Positions 1 to 10,861 of a stretch of DNA of 64,000 nucleotides are shown here, one piece after another. A program made the position numbers and the translations under genes. The stretch spans positions 169,070 through 233,069 of the forward strand of contig VTPC01000964.1 in NCBI GenBank assembly GCA_011009095.1, written 5' to 3'. Numbering within the stretch: position 1 is the first letter of the stretch; each line of letters begins with the position of its first letter. The notes beneath the pieces are model-generated. The model was not told the origin of the DNA, searched no databases, and worked only from the letters and a program-made list of their open reading frames with translations. This DNA is from Ignelater luminosus (Eukaryota > Arthropoda > Insecta > Coleoptera > Elateridae).

Positions 1-1914
1 CACGGAACTGCCAGGCCAGGAGCCTTTCCAGTGCGGTACAAAGATCTATACTAGTCCAAGCTCAATAGTGACAAGTTCGCAGTCTGGAAATTAATCTTAA
101 AATCTACCATTTAAACTGTAATATCTGTAGAAACATGTGAAAGCTTGTTACAAGTCAAGACATTACACATTCTAATATTACACAACAGTAACCTTTCAGT
201 TTCGAATACAACATAATGGCATTTTATTGGCGTAGGAGTGCAGTCAGAAATAGATGCAGACGTTTAACTCCAGTGTTCTTTTGTGCTTGAAGTTCATCGT
301 GTGGGATGTACAGTACCAGACGAGTCTAAATTTACATTAAACTTAATTTAAAAAGAGTCTATTGTGGAGAAAAGTAGATAAAGCGACATAAAACAATACT
401 TCACGTCTTTCTGGGTAGTCGTCAGGAGCAATGGTGTTACAGTTACGAGTTTCCATTTTAAAATGAGTTGTACTAGAAGGTAAAACGATCTTAAGAAGAT
501 TTAGAAGAACCTTTTTATGGTCTACTTTAGTAGTACTTGTAAAACATTGCATTTTATAAATGATAATGTTTTTCCTCTTATCCTAGGTAGGCATCATACT
601 ATAGTTTTTGATCCTGTTTGCACAATTCTTGAATATGGTTTGTTTTGGAAGTCTGTGTATTTATGCATCTCATTAATAAACATTGCAGTCTCATTATTGT
701 ATGGTTCCAGTATCCAGTGGACATTCTTGATAATAATTAGTGAATTAGTTGTTATGTAATCGCCGGCTATTTGCTCTTTCATTGTCTGGCCAGATAGACT
801 GTGCAGGTATACACGGGACAGCAGTGCTCAACTAGACTATAGCAATATGCTGTTTGAAAATCGAATTTGAAACATAATTTCCGATTATAGATAATAAACT
901 GCGTGTTCTCAAGTAAATTAAATCAATTGGGTTGTTCTGTGTACCAATTAAGGAAATCCTGCCTAATTATTTATTTACGTAGCGCTCGAGGTTGGATGGG
1001 ACGTTTTTTTGTAGCGTTACGTGTTAAGATCTAGCGTCACATAACTCATCTCTTAAAACTCTTGAGTTCACGAAGAACTCTCATGCTTGGTTTGCAATTA
1101 GAGGAGAGATTTTCCACGTCTGGTTAAGAATCCGAAGAGGAACCTGACGCCTGTATTTAAAATCTGGGAGGGAGATTGAGTTACGTTATAGATACATTAC
1201 AAAGGGAGGGAAGAGATTAAAAGCAAACTAATTCTGCCTTACCTTAAGGACAGCCTCAAAGTTAATCTTAAATGAAAGGAAGAAAGTCACAATGGAGTTT
1301 CAAAGTTTATTACATTGTTTTGATGCTTGCTGCAAAAGGTTATCTAGATTGGGTTAGGGCAAATATCAACCACAACTAACAACTGCTATACATGGGGAGA
1401 GGAAGCTTCGAACTCTTTATTAAATCGCTTCCGGGTACAGGTAGCCAGCGAGTACTTCCATAAAAATTCTCAGAGTAATATTTTTGTTACTTATGACTTT
1501 TGGTCAAGATTGTAAGTTTATTGCGGGACTTTTGTGTCCAGACGTTTATTGTGGTTGAGTCTTGATTCGAATTGTTGTATTGAGACTTCCAGATCTATTG
1601 TCAAACAAGGACAAAATTATCTTCCTCGTCCTTGTATTAATTCGAACCACGCCTTCTCCAATTTTAGTACTAGTGAGCATTCAGAACATTATTATTGCGG
1701 GGCTAAATTTCTTAGTTAAGTATTTAAATTCATTTTATCCTGCAACAAGGTCTAACGCGATAGACAATGAATAAAGTTACCTCACAGTCTAAAATATGTT
1801 TTTTAAAATAATTCCATTAGACGGTGGTGGAAAAGATCATTTTAATAGTGTTTGGGCTTGATCGTATACGATAGATAAATTCCATAAAAGGTATTCAACT
1901 GAAATGAATGATAT
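1..1914. other. No gene recognised
   Basis: AT-rich DNA with only short, unconvincing open frames. The first ~90 bases are a little richer in GC, but I see no conserved protein, splice pattern or repeat end. I see nothing else in this stretch. Confidence 0.5.
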
Positions 1915-1918
1915 AATT

Positions 1919-1948
1919 GAAGGGGCCAATGCAAGAAGTAGACATGTC
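1919..1948 (+). repeat. Left terminal inverted repeat of the 1.9-4.6 kb element
   Basis: Thirty bases, starting GAAGGGGCCAATGCAAGAAG and ending in GACATGTC. They match the reverse complement of 4592-4621 at every position but one (A against G at base 22). Confidence 0.9.
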
Positions 1949-2120
1949 GACAATTTACAATTTTACAGGAAACGAAAAAAAACGTTTGCAGCTTAAATAC
2001 TGTAGTTTAACAAGTTTTTGATTTATAGTAGCTATTTATGACTAGCATGTGGATATTTCAGTGTGTATGGTTAGTCGTTATATATTTTTTTACGGCTGCG
2101 AAAAAATACAATCTGTTGGA

Positions 2121-2142
2121 GATGTCCACTTCTTGCACAGTA
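2121..2142 (+). repeat. Subterminal copy of the TIR core (left side)
   Basis: The segment contains TGTCCACTTCTTGCACAGTA. Its first 15 bases are the core of the right TIR, while the tail CACAGTA replaces CATTGG. It lies about 200 bp inside the left end, in the same orientation as the right TIR. Such internal copies commonly serve as transposase-binding sites; that role is inferred here. Confidence 0.75.
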
Positions 2143-2240
2143 AATTAAGATTTGATTTTTGAAATATATTTATTTCTTGAAAACCTAAACTTTTATATGT
2201 AAGAACAGTGATTCAATCTATATTATTATTAAATATCAAT

Positions 2241-4306
2241 TTAGTAGTGGTTTTCTTCATATTCTGAGCACGACGAATGATTTTCTGTATTAGCAAATTC
2301 TCTATGATAATTTTTTATATCTTCATAAAACCATTGATCAGCTACTGGCACATAGTAAGATGCTAACGTCATTACATGCTCAAACTTTTTTTGTTTCAAT
2401 TTCCTTCTTTCATTATACAAAAGAGTGATATCATTCGGCATGGTGACAGATATGTTTTTATTTTTTATATCATATTGTTCATACACCTGTAGTGATACCG
2501 ACACACTACATAAAATGTTTGGCATTTTGGTAATGTCATAACGAAAGATTCTGTATTTGGATATTGTAAACTTTGCATTTTTTCGGCTTGGAGTTTTTTT
2601 GCACATTGGTAAAAAGTGGTCTTTAAAATTCAGAAACATTTTTTGTTGAACCGGAATAACCACAAATTTCTTTCCAGATTCTATAATAATTTTGGCGTAT
2701 TCATTTGGCAGGTATATTTTGTCGTATCTTCGTTTTCTTTGTTCAATAGCTCCGAAGCTGCAATCACAGGGTAGATAACTGTGCCCCGGTTCAGGAAAAC
2801 GTTGGTAGATAAATTTAAATTTACCAGTTTCAATAAGACTGTAAAGATACTGCGTCATGATATAATTTTTGTTTTGTGACGCACAGTTGTCCGAAAACAT
2901 GTAGACGTCAGTAACCTCAGGTCTAAAGATATTGTTGAAGAAATAATTAAGTAGGCTGATAACTTCATTTTGTCCTTTTCCAGCAAGCGTTTCATCATAC
3001 AAAAAGAAGTAGCTTTTACCCGTGCTTGCGACATGAATGCAGAAGTTGTACACCCACATTTGAATTTTGTAAAATACGTCTCCACCTGGTGCAACTGGTA
3101 ACGGAAGATTTTGCTGGAAATCAAATGTAATAACTTCAACATGATCATTATTTTTACACAGTTTTGTCTTTGCCTTGAGATCTTTATAAAATGTTTCTGT
3201 TTTGGCAACATGTAACTCTTTTTCTGTCTTGAGCTGTCTCTTCTCTTCTTCTGTTTCAGCACTTAAAAGTTTGTTCATTAGTTTGTCACATTTCTGACAT
3301 GAATCTGACTTAGGCTTTCCAAATGAAATATTAAAATTTTCTGTAAAATAGTTTCGAAAGAATTCGTATTTTATTACAGGTTTAAAGTTTTCATTGTTCC
3401 TATTCTCCTGTAATATTCTATATTTATCGGGTTCATACTTTTCTAAGTACAAAGCATGGATTTTAGAAACATTTAGCAATGGTGATAGATAATACTTTTG
3501 TAAATTATCAGTTCTACTGTAGTGTGATTTATATTTAGGAAAGCTCATTATATGAGCATTTAACTGAGCTAATATGTCAGAAGTAACTTGATTTGGCCTA
3601 TTGTTATGTTTTCCACGCCGGTCTATTGGAGGAGTCACATTGAGTTTCATGTGGTCGATTATTCTGTTGATCCTACCTTTTTTTATTCCGTGTATAGCAA
3701 GCAGTGCATTTTTAAATACAGGAACTTTAGTAGCATTTTCTTTAACCTAAAACAGATAAAATGTGAGTACCATACCACTCCCTCTTTGACATTCACAAAT
3801 GTGTGCGTTATAACCAGAATAAATTTAAGTAGGTATCAAAATATCCACTTACAGAAAATGTACAATAAACACTTTTTGGTTTATTATTTTCATCGCTGCG
3901 TTTTCTGTGCTGTGCAACTTGTTTTATGGCAATGTTTCCAGATAAATATGCATCCTGCAAGTCCTTGCTTGGTAGTTTATAAAATGCTTTAAATATTGCC
4001 ACTCTGGTATCAGCTGTAACTCTGTCAAAACATTTCATTTTGCAGTTACATGCATTTCCTAGTTGTTTTTCTGGTACTACTATTTCAAAGTATTAACATA
4101 TTCTTTGCCAGCAGTTTTGCGTTCCTTCCTCACATTTCTTTGCCACTGCTTTTCTTTCCTCAACCGTTTCTTGCCTTTATCTTCCCTTAAAGTGAAGTTA
4201 GGTTCCTCAGTTTCACTACCTTCTGATGGTAACATATATATTCAGGGTCTGTTTGAGAATCACTGCCAGCATAAGGATCCTCCTCTGATTCTGATGAAGA
4301 ACTCAT
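2241..4306 (-). pseudogene. DUF7869-type transposase-like gene, spliced, frameshifted
   Basis: Runs from a likely ATG at 4304-4306 to the stop at 2241. The main exon (3746-2241) is open for about 500 codons. It carries the motif SDNCASQNKN followed by GHSYLPCDCSFGAIEQ, hallmarks of the insect family annotated as DUF7869, plus a CxxCDKL pair (CQKCDKL). An acidic start (MSSSSESEED), a basic block (KKRLRKEKQWQRNV) and a Cys-rich piece (CNCKMKCF) lie upstream in other frames, as in family members. The aspartates in TFDF and FSDN and the glutamate in GAIEQ could form an RNase-H-like DDE triad; this is inference. Two frameshifts break the first exon: an apparent extra TA in the TA run at 4234-4241 and a missing base near 4088. 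Encoded inside an element with clear TIRs, it is most simply the transposase. No later frame break is seen in the main exon. Confidence 0.8.
3747..3852 (-). other. 106-bp intron in the DUF7869-type gene
   Basis: On the minus strand the donor reads TTTTCT|GTAAGT and the acceptor TTTATCTGTTTTAG|GTTAAA. Splicing keeps the frame and joins a family-like stretch ending VYCTFS to VKENATKVPVFKNAL, which runs into the long exon. The fit of both sites and of the frame makes this a confident intron. Confidence 0.85.
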
Positions 4307-4435
4307 TGTGCACTATTTAATACCACAATAAATAGGTTAACAATAACACTACACTTCACATAAACACACTGTTGTAGTCACGTACACAGTACACAACTAC
4401 CCACAATACTTTGCAAAAACTGAACATGACCGGTT

Positions 4436-4457
4436 CATGTCCACTTCTTGCACAGTA
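4436..4457 (+). repeat. Subterminal copy of the TIR core (right side)
   Basis: Contains the same TGTCCACTTCTTGCACAGTA as the copy at 2121-2142, about 165 bp inside the right end. The two internal copies share the variant tail CACAGTA, so they form a motif distinct from the TIR itself. Confidence 0.75.
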
Positions 4458-4591
4458 CTTAGTAGGTAGACAACCAACATCGCACTCGTATATGATCTAT
4501 GTTAGCGGCAGAAGTCTAGTTCTTGCTCAGAACGATGCAGTAACGATTCAAGAACATGTCCAAACAAATAACTCATTTCCGATAAAAAATG

Positions 4592-4621
4592 GACATGTCC
4601 ACTTCTTGCATTGGCCCCTTC
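4592..4621 (-). repeat. Right terminal inverted repeat of the 1.9-4.6 kb element
   Basis: Reads GACATGTCCACTTCTTGCAT and on to CCCCTTC, the mirror of the left end, followed directly by AATT at 4622-4625. Confidence 0.9.
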
Positions 4622-4625
4622 AATT

Positions 4626-5650
4626 ACAACTCCACAAATAGTTACAAACTTTAAGTAATCAAAAATCTTCCTGATAATAACCTTTGACTTATTAGTATTG
4701 TTTTAATCATTTCAGTGATTTATTAAAATTTTGGCATCTCAGATACATGTCTAATTATGTTTTTAAATAACTGATTCGGCAAAGAGACTAAATAATTTAG
4801 AATTTCCCTAGAGACAAAGAAGGTAGCAATAATTCATTTAATTATGATCAACACCAAACCTTGATTTTTATTTTTCGATCTCTTTCGATCTAACTAGCCT
4901 ACTTCAGTGCAATAAGCATCTATTACTAACCTATCAATCTAGGGATTTCAAAAATCAGGGTATTAGAACTAGAAGCTATTCATATCCCGATGTTTAGCAT
5001 CATAAATCATTACAAAAATTAATTTATTAGATCTATAAAAGATGATACAATCTAAACAACCTTCTATTTTATTACATTATTTGTAAAGAATTTCTGAAAG
5101 AAATCGCGCAGTAGTGAATTCAAGTTTGGAACGTTTTTGTAGAGCTTTGTTCGGTAGAACAAATAGAGATAAAGTAAGGACCAATTGTGAACTAATGAAA
5201 ACCACCTTAACAGAAACTGTAATCCAATCGTTCACTGTACTATAACTGAGACAAACAAATCTTCAGTGTAAAGGAACACAATTGAAAGTTCGTCAATTAA
5301 AACTAAAGCACTGTATTTTAAGATCCCTCCAGTTTCAGCATCGGACAATGCTGTTAATGCGATTAAGCTTGTAGGAAAATGGGAACAAATAGGTATATTT
5401 CTCTAGTTGGATCTTTTAGATGGTCTTATTTTTCATTCGAAAAAACAAACTACACTGACTGCCGTAAGCAATTAAATTAAACGTGGATGATAAAAATTAA
5501 AACGTAGTGAATAAAGGAAGAAACATTGTTTAATCTTAGTAATTTTATGATCTGCGGCTTTATGTAAATAGCAGAATATTCAGGAGATATTTAATAATTA
5601 TTTGATTATTCTGTTTAAGTGTATTTGCACATTTCTAGGATAAGAAGAAT
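4626..5650. other. No gene recognised
   Basis: AT-rich sequence with no open frame of note and no repeat that I can pair with another part of the window. Confidence 0.5.
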
Positions 5651-5985
5651 CGATAGTTATAAATGAAAGGCTTTACTACGTAATATGACGATGTTTAAAC
5701 AATTATACTACACACGCATAGTTACTAAAACATAACATAACAGTATGTAATATTTAAGAGAATTCTCAATTACAATAAATTAATAATTAATACCAGTTGA
5801 ATAGAATAACTTAACATATTTCCCGGTTTTTAGTATAACTTGTTAAGTTCCTGAACTATTCCTATTTCGGTATGTAAAGGGAGCCAATTAGTGTACGTAA
5901 TATATTCTACCTCGAACGTCGAAGTGAGCGTAATGAAGAAATTTATGCTTTTGTTAAACAGTTAAAGCGTATCGATTAAATTATC
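5651..5985 (+). repeat. Left arm of a long near-perfect inverted repeat
   Basis: Starts CGATAGTTATAAATGAAAGG and ends in GATTAAATTATC. Its reverse complement recurs at 7534-7828 with only scattered single-base differences, apart from about 40 extra bases here (around 5785-5830, containing ACCAGTTGAATAG). A short stretch (5890-5978) is open and reads like protein (FYLERRSERNEEIYAFVK), but I do not recognise it. Confidence 0.9.
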
Positions 5986-7533
5986 GCTCTTATGTTAGTA
6001 ACATGTATTCAAGACTGAAATTATTCCGGTTAGCTAAAACTGTACGTGTAGGTAGTACATCGGAGAGTTACTTGCAAAAGTTACGGGAGAACTGCCAGTC
6101 TATCTGTCTATTAAAGAGCATTTGGACGTCTTTCACTATTCACAAAACCCGAACAGCAAATTGAATATCAGGCAATGTTGTCTTGAATGAACAGATTGTG
6201 CACAGCGTATTAATTAACATTGCTCGGTCTATTAAAATGCGTTGACAAAAATGTACAAAGATTTTGCCATTTTCATTCTAAAAGATATACCGCTCTTGAT
6301 TTTCCTCTTTCGGTTTTGTGTGTACTTAAGCGACGCGAAACAAAGTTTCGATATTTACAATAGTCTAGCAATTTTAGCTAAGATTCTAGTAGCTTATCTT
6401 ATAAAAGAATGGGGTAAAACTGACAGGCAGTGCAAAAATCGTCGTTGTGTGTATGCCACAAAAGCAAAGATAACAATCCGATAACGGACTTTTTTTTTAA
6501 AAGGTAAACAAGAAAAAAGAGATAAGGCATCACTGAAAAAAATGAATGAACTGAACAATAGAAACCAGATAAATTATTTATAAATTTTAGAATAAATAAT
6601 TCATAGTATATTGTTGTATTTTTGGTCCATTGGAAAATAAAATAAAATTTCTAAAATCTAGAGTTTCGAAAGTTTCATTAAGAAGATATTATGACGTAAC
6701 CTTCTGTTTCAATATATAATGACACTAGTTTAACTAACGCTACTGGTTTTAGGCCGGCTAAACTCACTGGGTGTAATTATTTTATGGTATAAAGGATAAT
6801 ATTTAGTTTAAACCAATTATACTTTTTTAACTTTATGTCGATTTCTCTGAATTTTTGTTATAACTTAATCTATAAGTTAACGTTAAGTAAGCAAGCACTT
6901 TTAGAAACACAGAAATTGAGATGATGATACATTTGTTATTCACCATTAAAAAATTGCATATACGTCAAATTATAGAGATTATTTGTCTTTCTTTTCTGAA
7001 AAATGCTGAGTTAATGTGCAAAGACACAAAAAGTAAATTGTGCTGCATTCTTGTTACTAAAATAAAACTCAGATGTCATCAGTAGACAGCCGCACAGCTT
7101 TCTGGAATTTTCTTTGTTTGTTTGAAGGTTAAGCTCATTAAGATATTTTTTTAACTAAGCCGTCTCGACTTAAAAAATCCCGTGTGTAGATAACATTTCG
7201 TAATAAACCTCATAAAAAGGCGAGAAAATATCTTTTAATATTAAAGTACGAGGTCGTTAAATGTTAAGCTTTACTACTATTTTTAAGATAGATTTTGTCT
7301 GCAAAATACAATTTCTTTCTATTATTTCTAAACCCCAGACGCAATAAATCTTAACAATTGTCAAATTATCTAGACGAAGTAACGCATGTATTATTGTAGT
7401 AGACTCATTTCCATTACTTCAAATCTCCTGTGAAATTATTTTAAAAATCACATGGTTTATTGTGTTCAGAAATTTAGTTCTCATCTTCTCTTTAATTTAT
7501 CTTTTAGATAAAGAAATAATTAATTAATAAAAA
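5986..7533. other. Spacer between the inverted arms
   Basis: About 1.55 kb of AT-rich DNA between the two arms. The longest open frame (80 codons at 6242-6484) has no similarity I recognise. No transposase or reverse transcriptase motif is seen. Confidence 0.5.
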
Positions 7534-7828
7534 GATAATTTAATCGATACGCTTTAACTGTTTAACAAAAGCATAAATTTCTTCATTACGCTCACTTCGA
7601 CGTTCGAGGTAGAATATATTACGTACACTAATTGGCTTCCTTTACATACCGAAATAGGAATAGTTCAGGAACTTAACAAGTTATACTAAAAATTATTAAT
7701 TTATTGTAATTGAGAATTCTCTTAAATATTACATACTGTTATGTTATGTTTTAGTAACTATGCGTGTGTAGTATAATTGTTTAAACATCGTCATATTACG
7801 TAGTGAAGCCTTTCATTTATAACTATCG
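7534..7828 (-). repeat. Right arm of a long near-perfect inverted repeat
   Basis: Reverse complement of 5651-5985 minus a ~40-bp segment. The outer end is CTATCG at 7828. No convincing target duplication is seen outside the arms, so it may be a fold-back element, a MITE with internal filler, or a local inverted duplication. Confidence 0.9.
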
Positions 7829-8158
7829 TCAACTCCAGTTGATTTATAACCGGCAGTGAGGTGAGCTAACTCTTAAATATTTTAGCTCAGCTAGTTACCC
7901 CTACTTTCGATTGCTCAATAAACAATTGTGCGATTCCTTTGAATTGCCAATGGCAGATTTTCTTGTCCCTTTACGCAAGTAAAAGAAGAATTTCTTTATA
8001 AGCTCTCAACTTCCTGATTTAGAAAGATTCTTGCAGGAATTATTGATCGACACCCGCATCTCCCGCGCATTTCAAACGTATCTTGAGAACCGTGTTCGCG
8101 ATGTGCGTTTCTTTGTAAAAAAGTGTGCTTTGTTTATTTATTATTATATATGTATATA

Positions 8159-9019
8159 CAGGGCGATCATTTTAAAACTTCCCACCTTGAATAACTCTTT
8201 AATTAGTACAATTATCAAAAATCGCTGAAACGCGTCGCTTTTGTTTTGGAGGGGAACATTTAATAAACTACTTTAGTCAGTTAGGAAACTTTCACCCTCC
8301 CCCCAGCCACCCCTCCCCAAAATTTCAAATGGCTCTACCCCATGTGTCATATATCACTTTAAAGGGAATAAAATTCTCAATCTTGTACATCAAAGAAAAT
8401 CAAAATCGGCCCATAAAAATGTATTTAATTTAATCAATACGTTTCAGTCTCTAGTTCACGAACGGCTGGACCGATTTTAATTTTCTTTACTGTAAAAGAT
8501 TGAGAGTTTTATATTCTTTAAAATGATATATCACACATGTGGTAGCGCAGTTTAAAATTTTGGGGTGGAGAGGTTGGGGGGAGGGTGAATATTTACCAGA
8601 ATCTTAAATGGCACTACCCCATGTGTGATATATCATTTTAAAGGGTATAAGATTTTCAATCTTTTACATCAAAGAAAATTAAAATCAACCCAGCCGTTTG
8701 TGAACTAGAGACAGAAACGTATTGATTGAATTAAATACATTTTTGGCTCTAATTCACGAACGGTTAGGCCGATTTTAATTTTCTTTAATGTAAAAGATTA
8801 AGAATTTCGTACCATTTAAAATGATATATCACACATGGGGTAGTGCCATTTAAACTCTTAGGGAGGGGGTGGTTGGGGGGAGGGTGAAAGTTTTCCAACT
8901 GACTAGAATAGGTTATTAAATGTCCTACCCCACACCAAACTCGAAGTGTTTCAGCGATTTTTGATAATTTTACTAATTAAAAGTTATTCAAGGTGGGAAG
9001 TTTTAAAATGATCACCCTG
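8159..9019. mobile_element. Palindromic MITE, CAGGGYGATC ends, TA duplication
   Basis: An 861-bp element beginning CAGGGCGATCATTTTAAAAC and ending with the mirror of CAGGGTGATCATTTTAAAAC, flanked by TA at 8157-8158 and 9020-9021. TA duplications and CAGGG ends fit the Tc1/mariner group. The two halves are reverse complements almost throughout (arms of about 430 bp), so a single strand would fold into one long hairpin. Inside, a block around TACCCCATGTGTGATATATC and CACCCTCCCCCCAACC recurs in both orientations at about 8280-8400, 8500-8660 and 8800-8900. No coding sequence is present, so movement would depend on a transposase supplied elsewhere. Confidence 0.85.
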
Positions 9020-9021
9020 TA

Positions 9022-9999
9022 TACAAAAAACCGTTGTTTTTCATCCTCTGTTTATCAGGAAGATTTTAAAATATTTGGGAGTTGTAGCTTATCTCAAAAC
9101 CTGTAGCACTAACAAAAAATTTCTAAGTAGATCTTCTCCATCGAATTTTGACCTCAAGAAGATTGTTGGTGCATTTATTCTATAAGCCAACTATTGAATT
9201 TAGGCGCTGAGTTCACGACGTGCTCCAGGTTGTTGCAGTACTCACGGTCCCGTATAAGTAAACCCTGGAGGTAGCCCAGTGGTTTATTTGCATATTCAGT
9301 CCAGTGTGACTACATCAAGAGTTATTTGACCCGAGAACCTGGAGATTTGTAAGCTCTGAGCCGATCTAGCAGTTATTCTAAGATTAGAGTGCATGAATTG
9401 ACTTAAACCATGTGTTATGCGCTAGCAATGTACTAATAAGCTTCCTGGAACTCCGAACTGACCTATATTAATTCGTTGTATTAACTGTAAATCTTCATAC
9501 TTTTCCATCAAGTTACCGTTTATAGGCAATATTTTAGATTGTAGATAAAATAAGGGTTTGTTGTGCAAACCGTTATGACAATACTTTGTACTTTGTATTA
9601 AAAATTTTGTAGTAACATTAAAGCGATCAACACGATGTTATTTCACCTTTTGTTACATAAGTTTGATTATCTATGTATGCATTGGTTTCAAGTAGCTGAT
9701 AAACCCGAGGAAGAATATTTAGTGGTATGCTAAAAATAGAGTAAAATATCAGTTAGGAAGGCCGATAAGTTAGAAGGAGTTCCTTTATTTTCTTTGCTTT
9801 TAAGTAATAATGGGTCCGACGAATACTAAGATAAATCCGTTTATCTTCTGTTTATGTAATTTGCATACATTAAAGGAATCTGATTCCTCTAAATATTTTG
9901 TAAAATTATAGATAGATACTGATGTGAATCTAGATGCCCTGTTTATATTGTAAATAAATATTACAAAGAGTATTCCTTTATCTTGCTTTATTGTCAATA
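9022..9999. other. No gene recognised
   Basis: Unannotated DNA between two MITEs. The longest open frame is 65 codons, without recognisable motifs. Confidence 0.5.
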
Positions 10000-10001
10000 T
10001 A

Positions 10002-10859
10002 CAGTGTCCGCCAAAAAGTGTGCACTATACAGGAAAAGTTCTTATTGAATGACTTATGGAAAATTTGTTTCCGGCGTCAGATTTTGCTTGACCCAAAACC
10101 AAAAATGACCTAATCAAAAGTAATCATGTGGTCTCCATTACTTGTCAAATTTTAAAAAAAGTCACAAGAAGAGAATGTTGCTTTCGCGATTTTGTACCCG
10201 TATGCAAATTTTTAAAAGCCTACCACGATTTTCATATTTTGCCTTTTATTTCGCTTTTCCTTATTTTGTTAATCAATAAAAGTCGATCCAGTCTAATTCA
10301 AAACATTTATTAGATTATTAGATACATATTGAACAATACTTATTTTACGGTCTAAATAATCTCCTTTTCCTTATTTTTATGTAAAAAATAAAAATGAAGC
10401 TTTGTTAAAGTAGCACACTTGGTGCTAAGTTCATCTCATTCATACAGATAAACACATAAATCTGATTTGTAATCAGGGCGGGCATTCCATGCATATGTAC
10501 ATATCTTATTGCATCTTTCAAATAAACATTAACAAAAACTTTTGTTAACAATATTTCCACATATAAGGAAAATCCAAATAAAGGGAAAATATGCAAATCG
10601 TAATAGGCTTTTAAAAATTTGCAGACGGGTACAAAATTGTAAAGGAAACATTTCTTTCTCATGACGCTTCTCAAAATTCGGTTAAATAAGTCCAGTTTCC
10701 GACATTGTTTCTAGAAATATCAAATTTGGCAGGTAATGGAGACCACATGATTATTCTTGATTAGGCCATTTTTGGTTCTGGAGCAAGCAAAACCAAATTT
10801 TCCATAAGTCATTCAATAAAAATTTTTCCCATATAGTGCAGACTTTTTGGCGGACACTG
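10002..10859. mobile_element. MITE with long inverted repeats, CAGTGTCCGCC ends, TA duplication
   Basis: An 858-bp element. It starts CAGTGTCCGCCAAAAAGTGT and ends with the reverse complement of CAGTGTCCGCCAAAAAGTCT, flanked by TA at 10000-10001 and 10860-10861. The inverted arms extend inward for roughly 250-300 bp with moderate divergence; both contain GACTTATGGAAAATTTG, ATCATGTGGTCTCCATTAC and a stretch reading as DFVPVCKFLKAY or NFVPVCKFLKAY. The mirrored open frames are products of the symmetry and not genes. The TA duplication points to a Tc1/mariner-type transposase. Confidence 0.85.
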
Positions 10860-10861
10860 TA

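Larger units (their letters stand above)
1919..4621 (-). mobile_element. DNA transposon with 30-bp TIRs, AATT duplication and DUF7869-type gene
   Basis: A 2703-bp cut-and-paste element. The ends are inverted repeats of 30 bp that match at 29 positions, beginning GAAGGGGCCAATGCAAGAAG. The 4-bp sequence AATT lies directly outside each end (1915-1918 and 4622-4625), as expected for a target-site duplication. AATT is palindromic and TAATT/AATTA flank it, so the exact cut could shift slightly. Inside is one minus-strand gene with an intron. Extra copies of the TIR core lie inside near each end. A 4-bp duplication is known for the Sola superfamily, among others; assignment to Sola is inference and not shown here. 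The gene is broken, so this copy is probably non-autonomous now. Confidence 0.85.

Noticed and set aside
2855-3262. 135-codon minus-strand frame
   Set aside because: It overlaps the DUF7869 gene in another frame on the same strand and is a shadow of it.
10128-10674. Two open frames with similar products on opposite strands
   Set aside because: They mirror each other because they lie in the inverted arms of the MITE at 10002-10859. No gene is implied.
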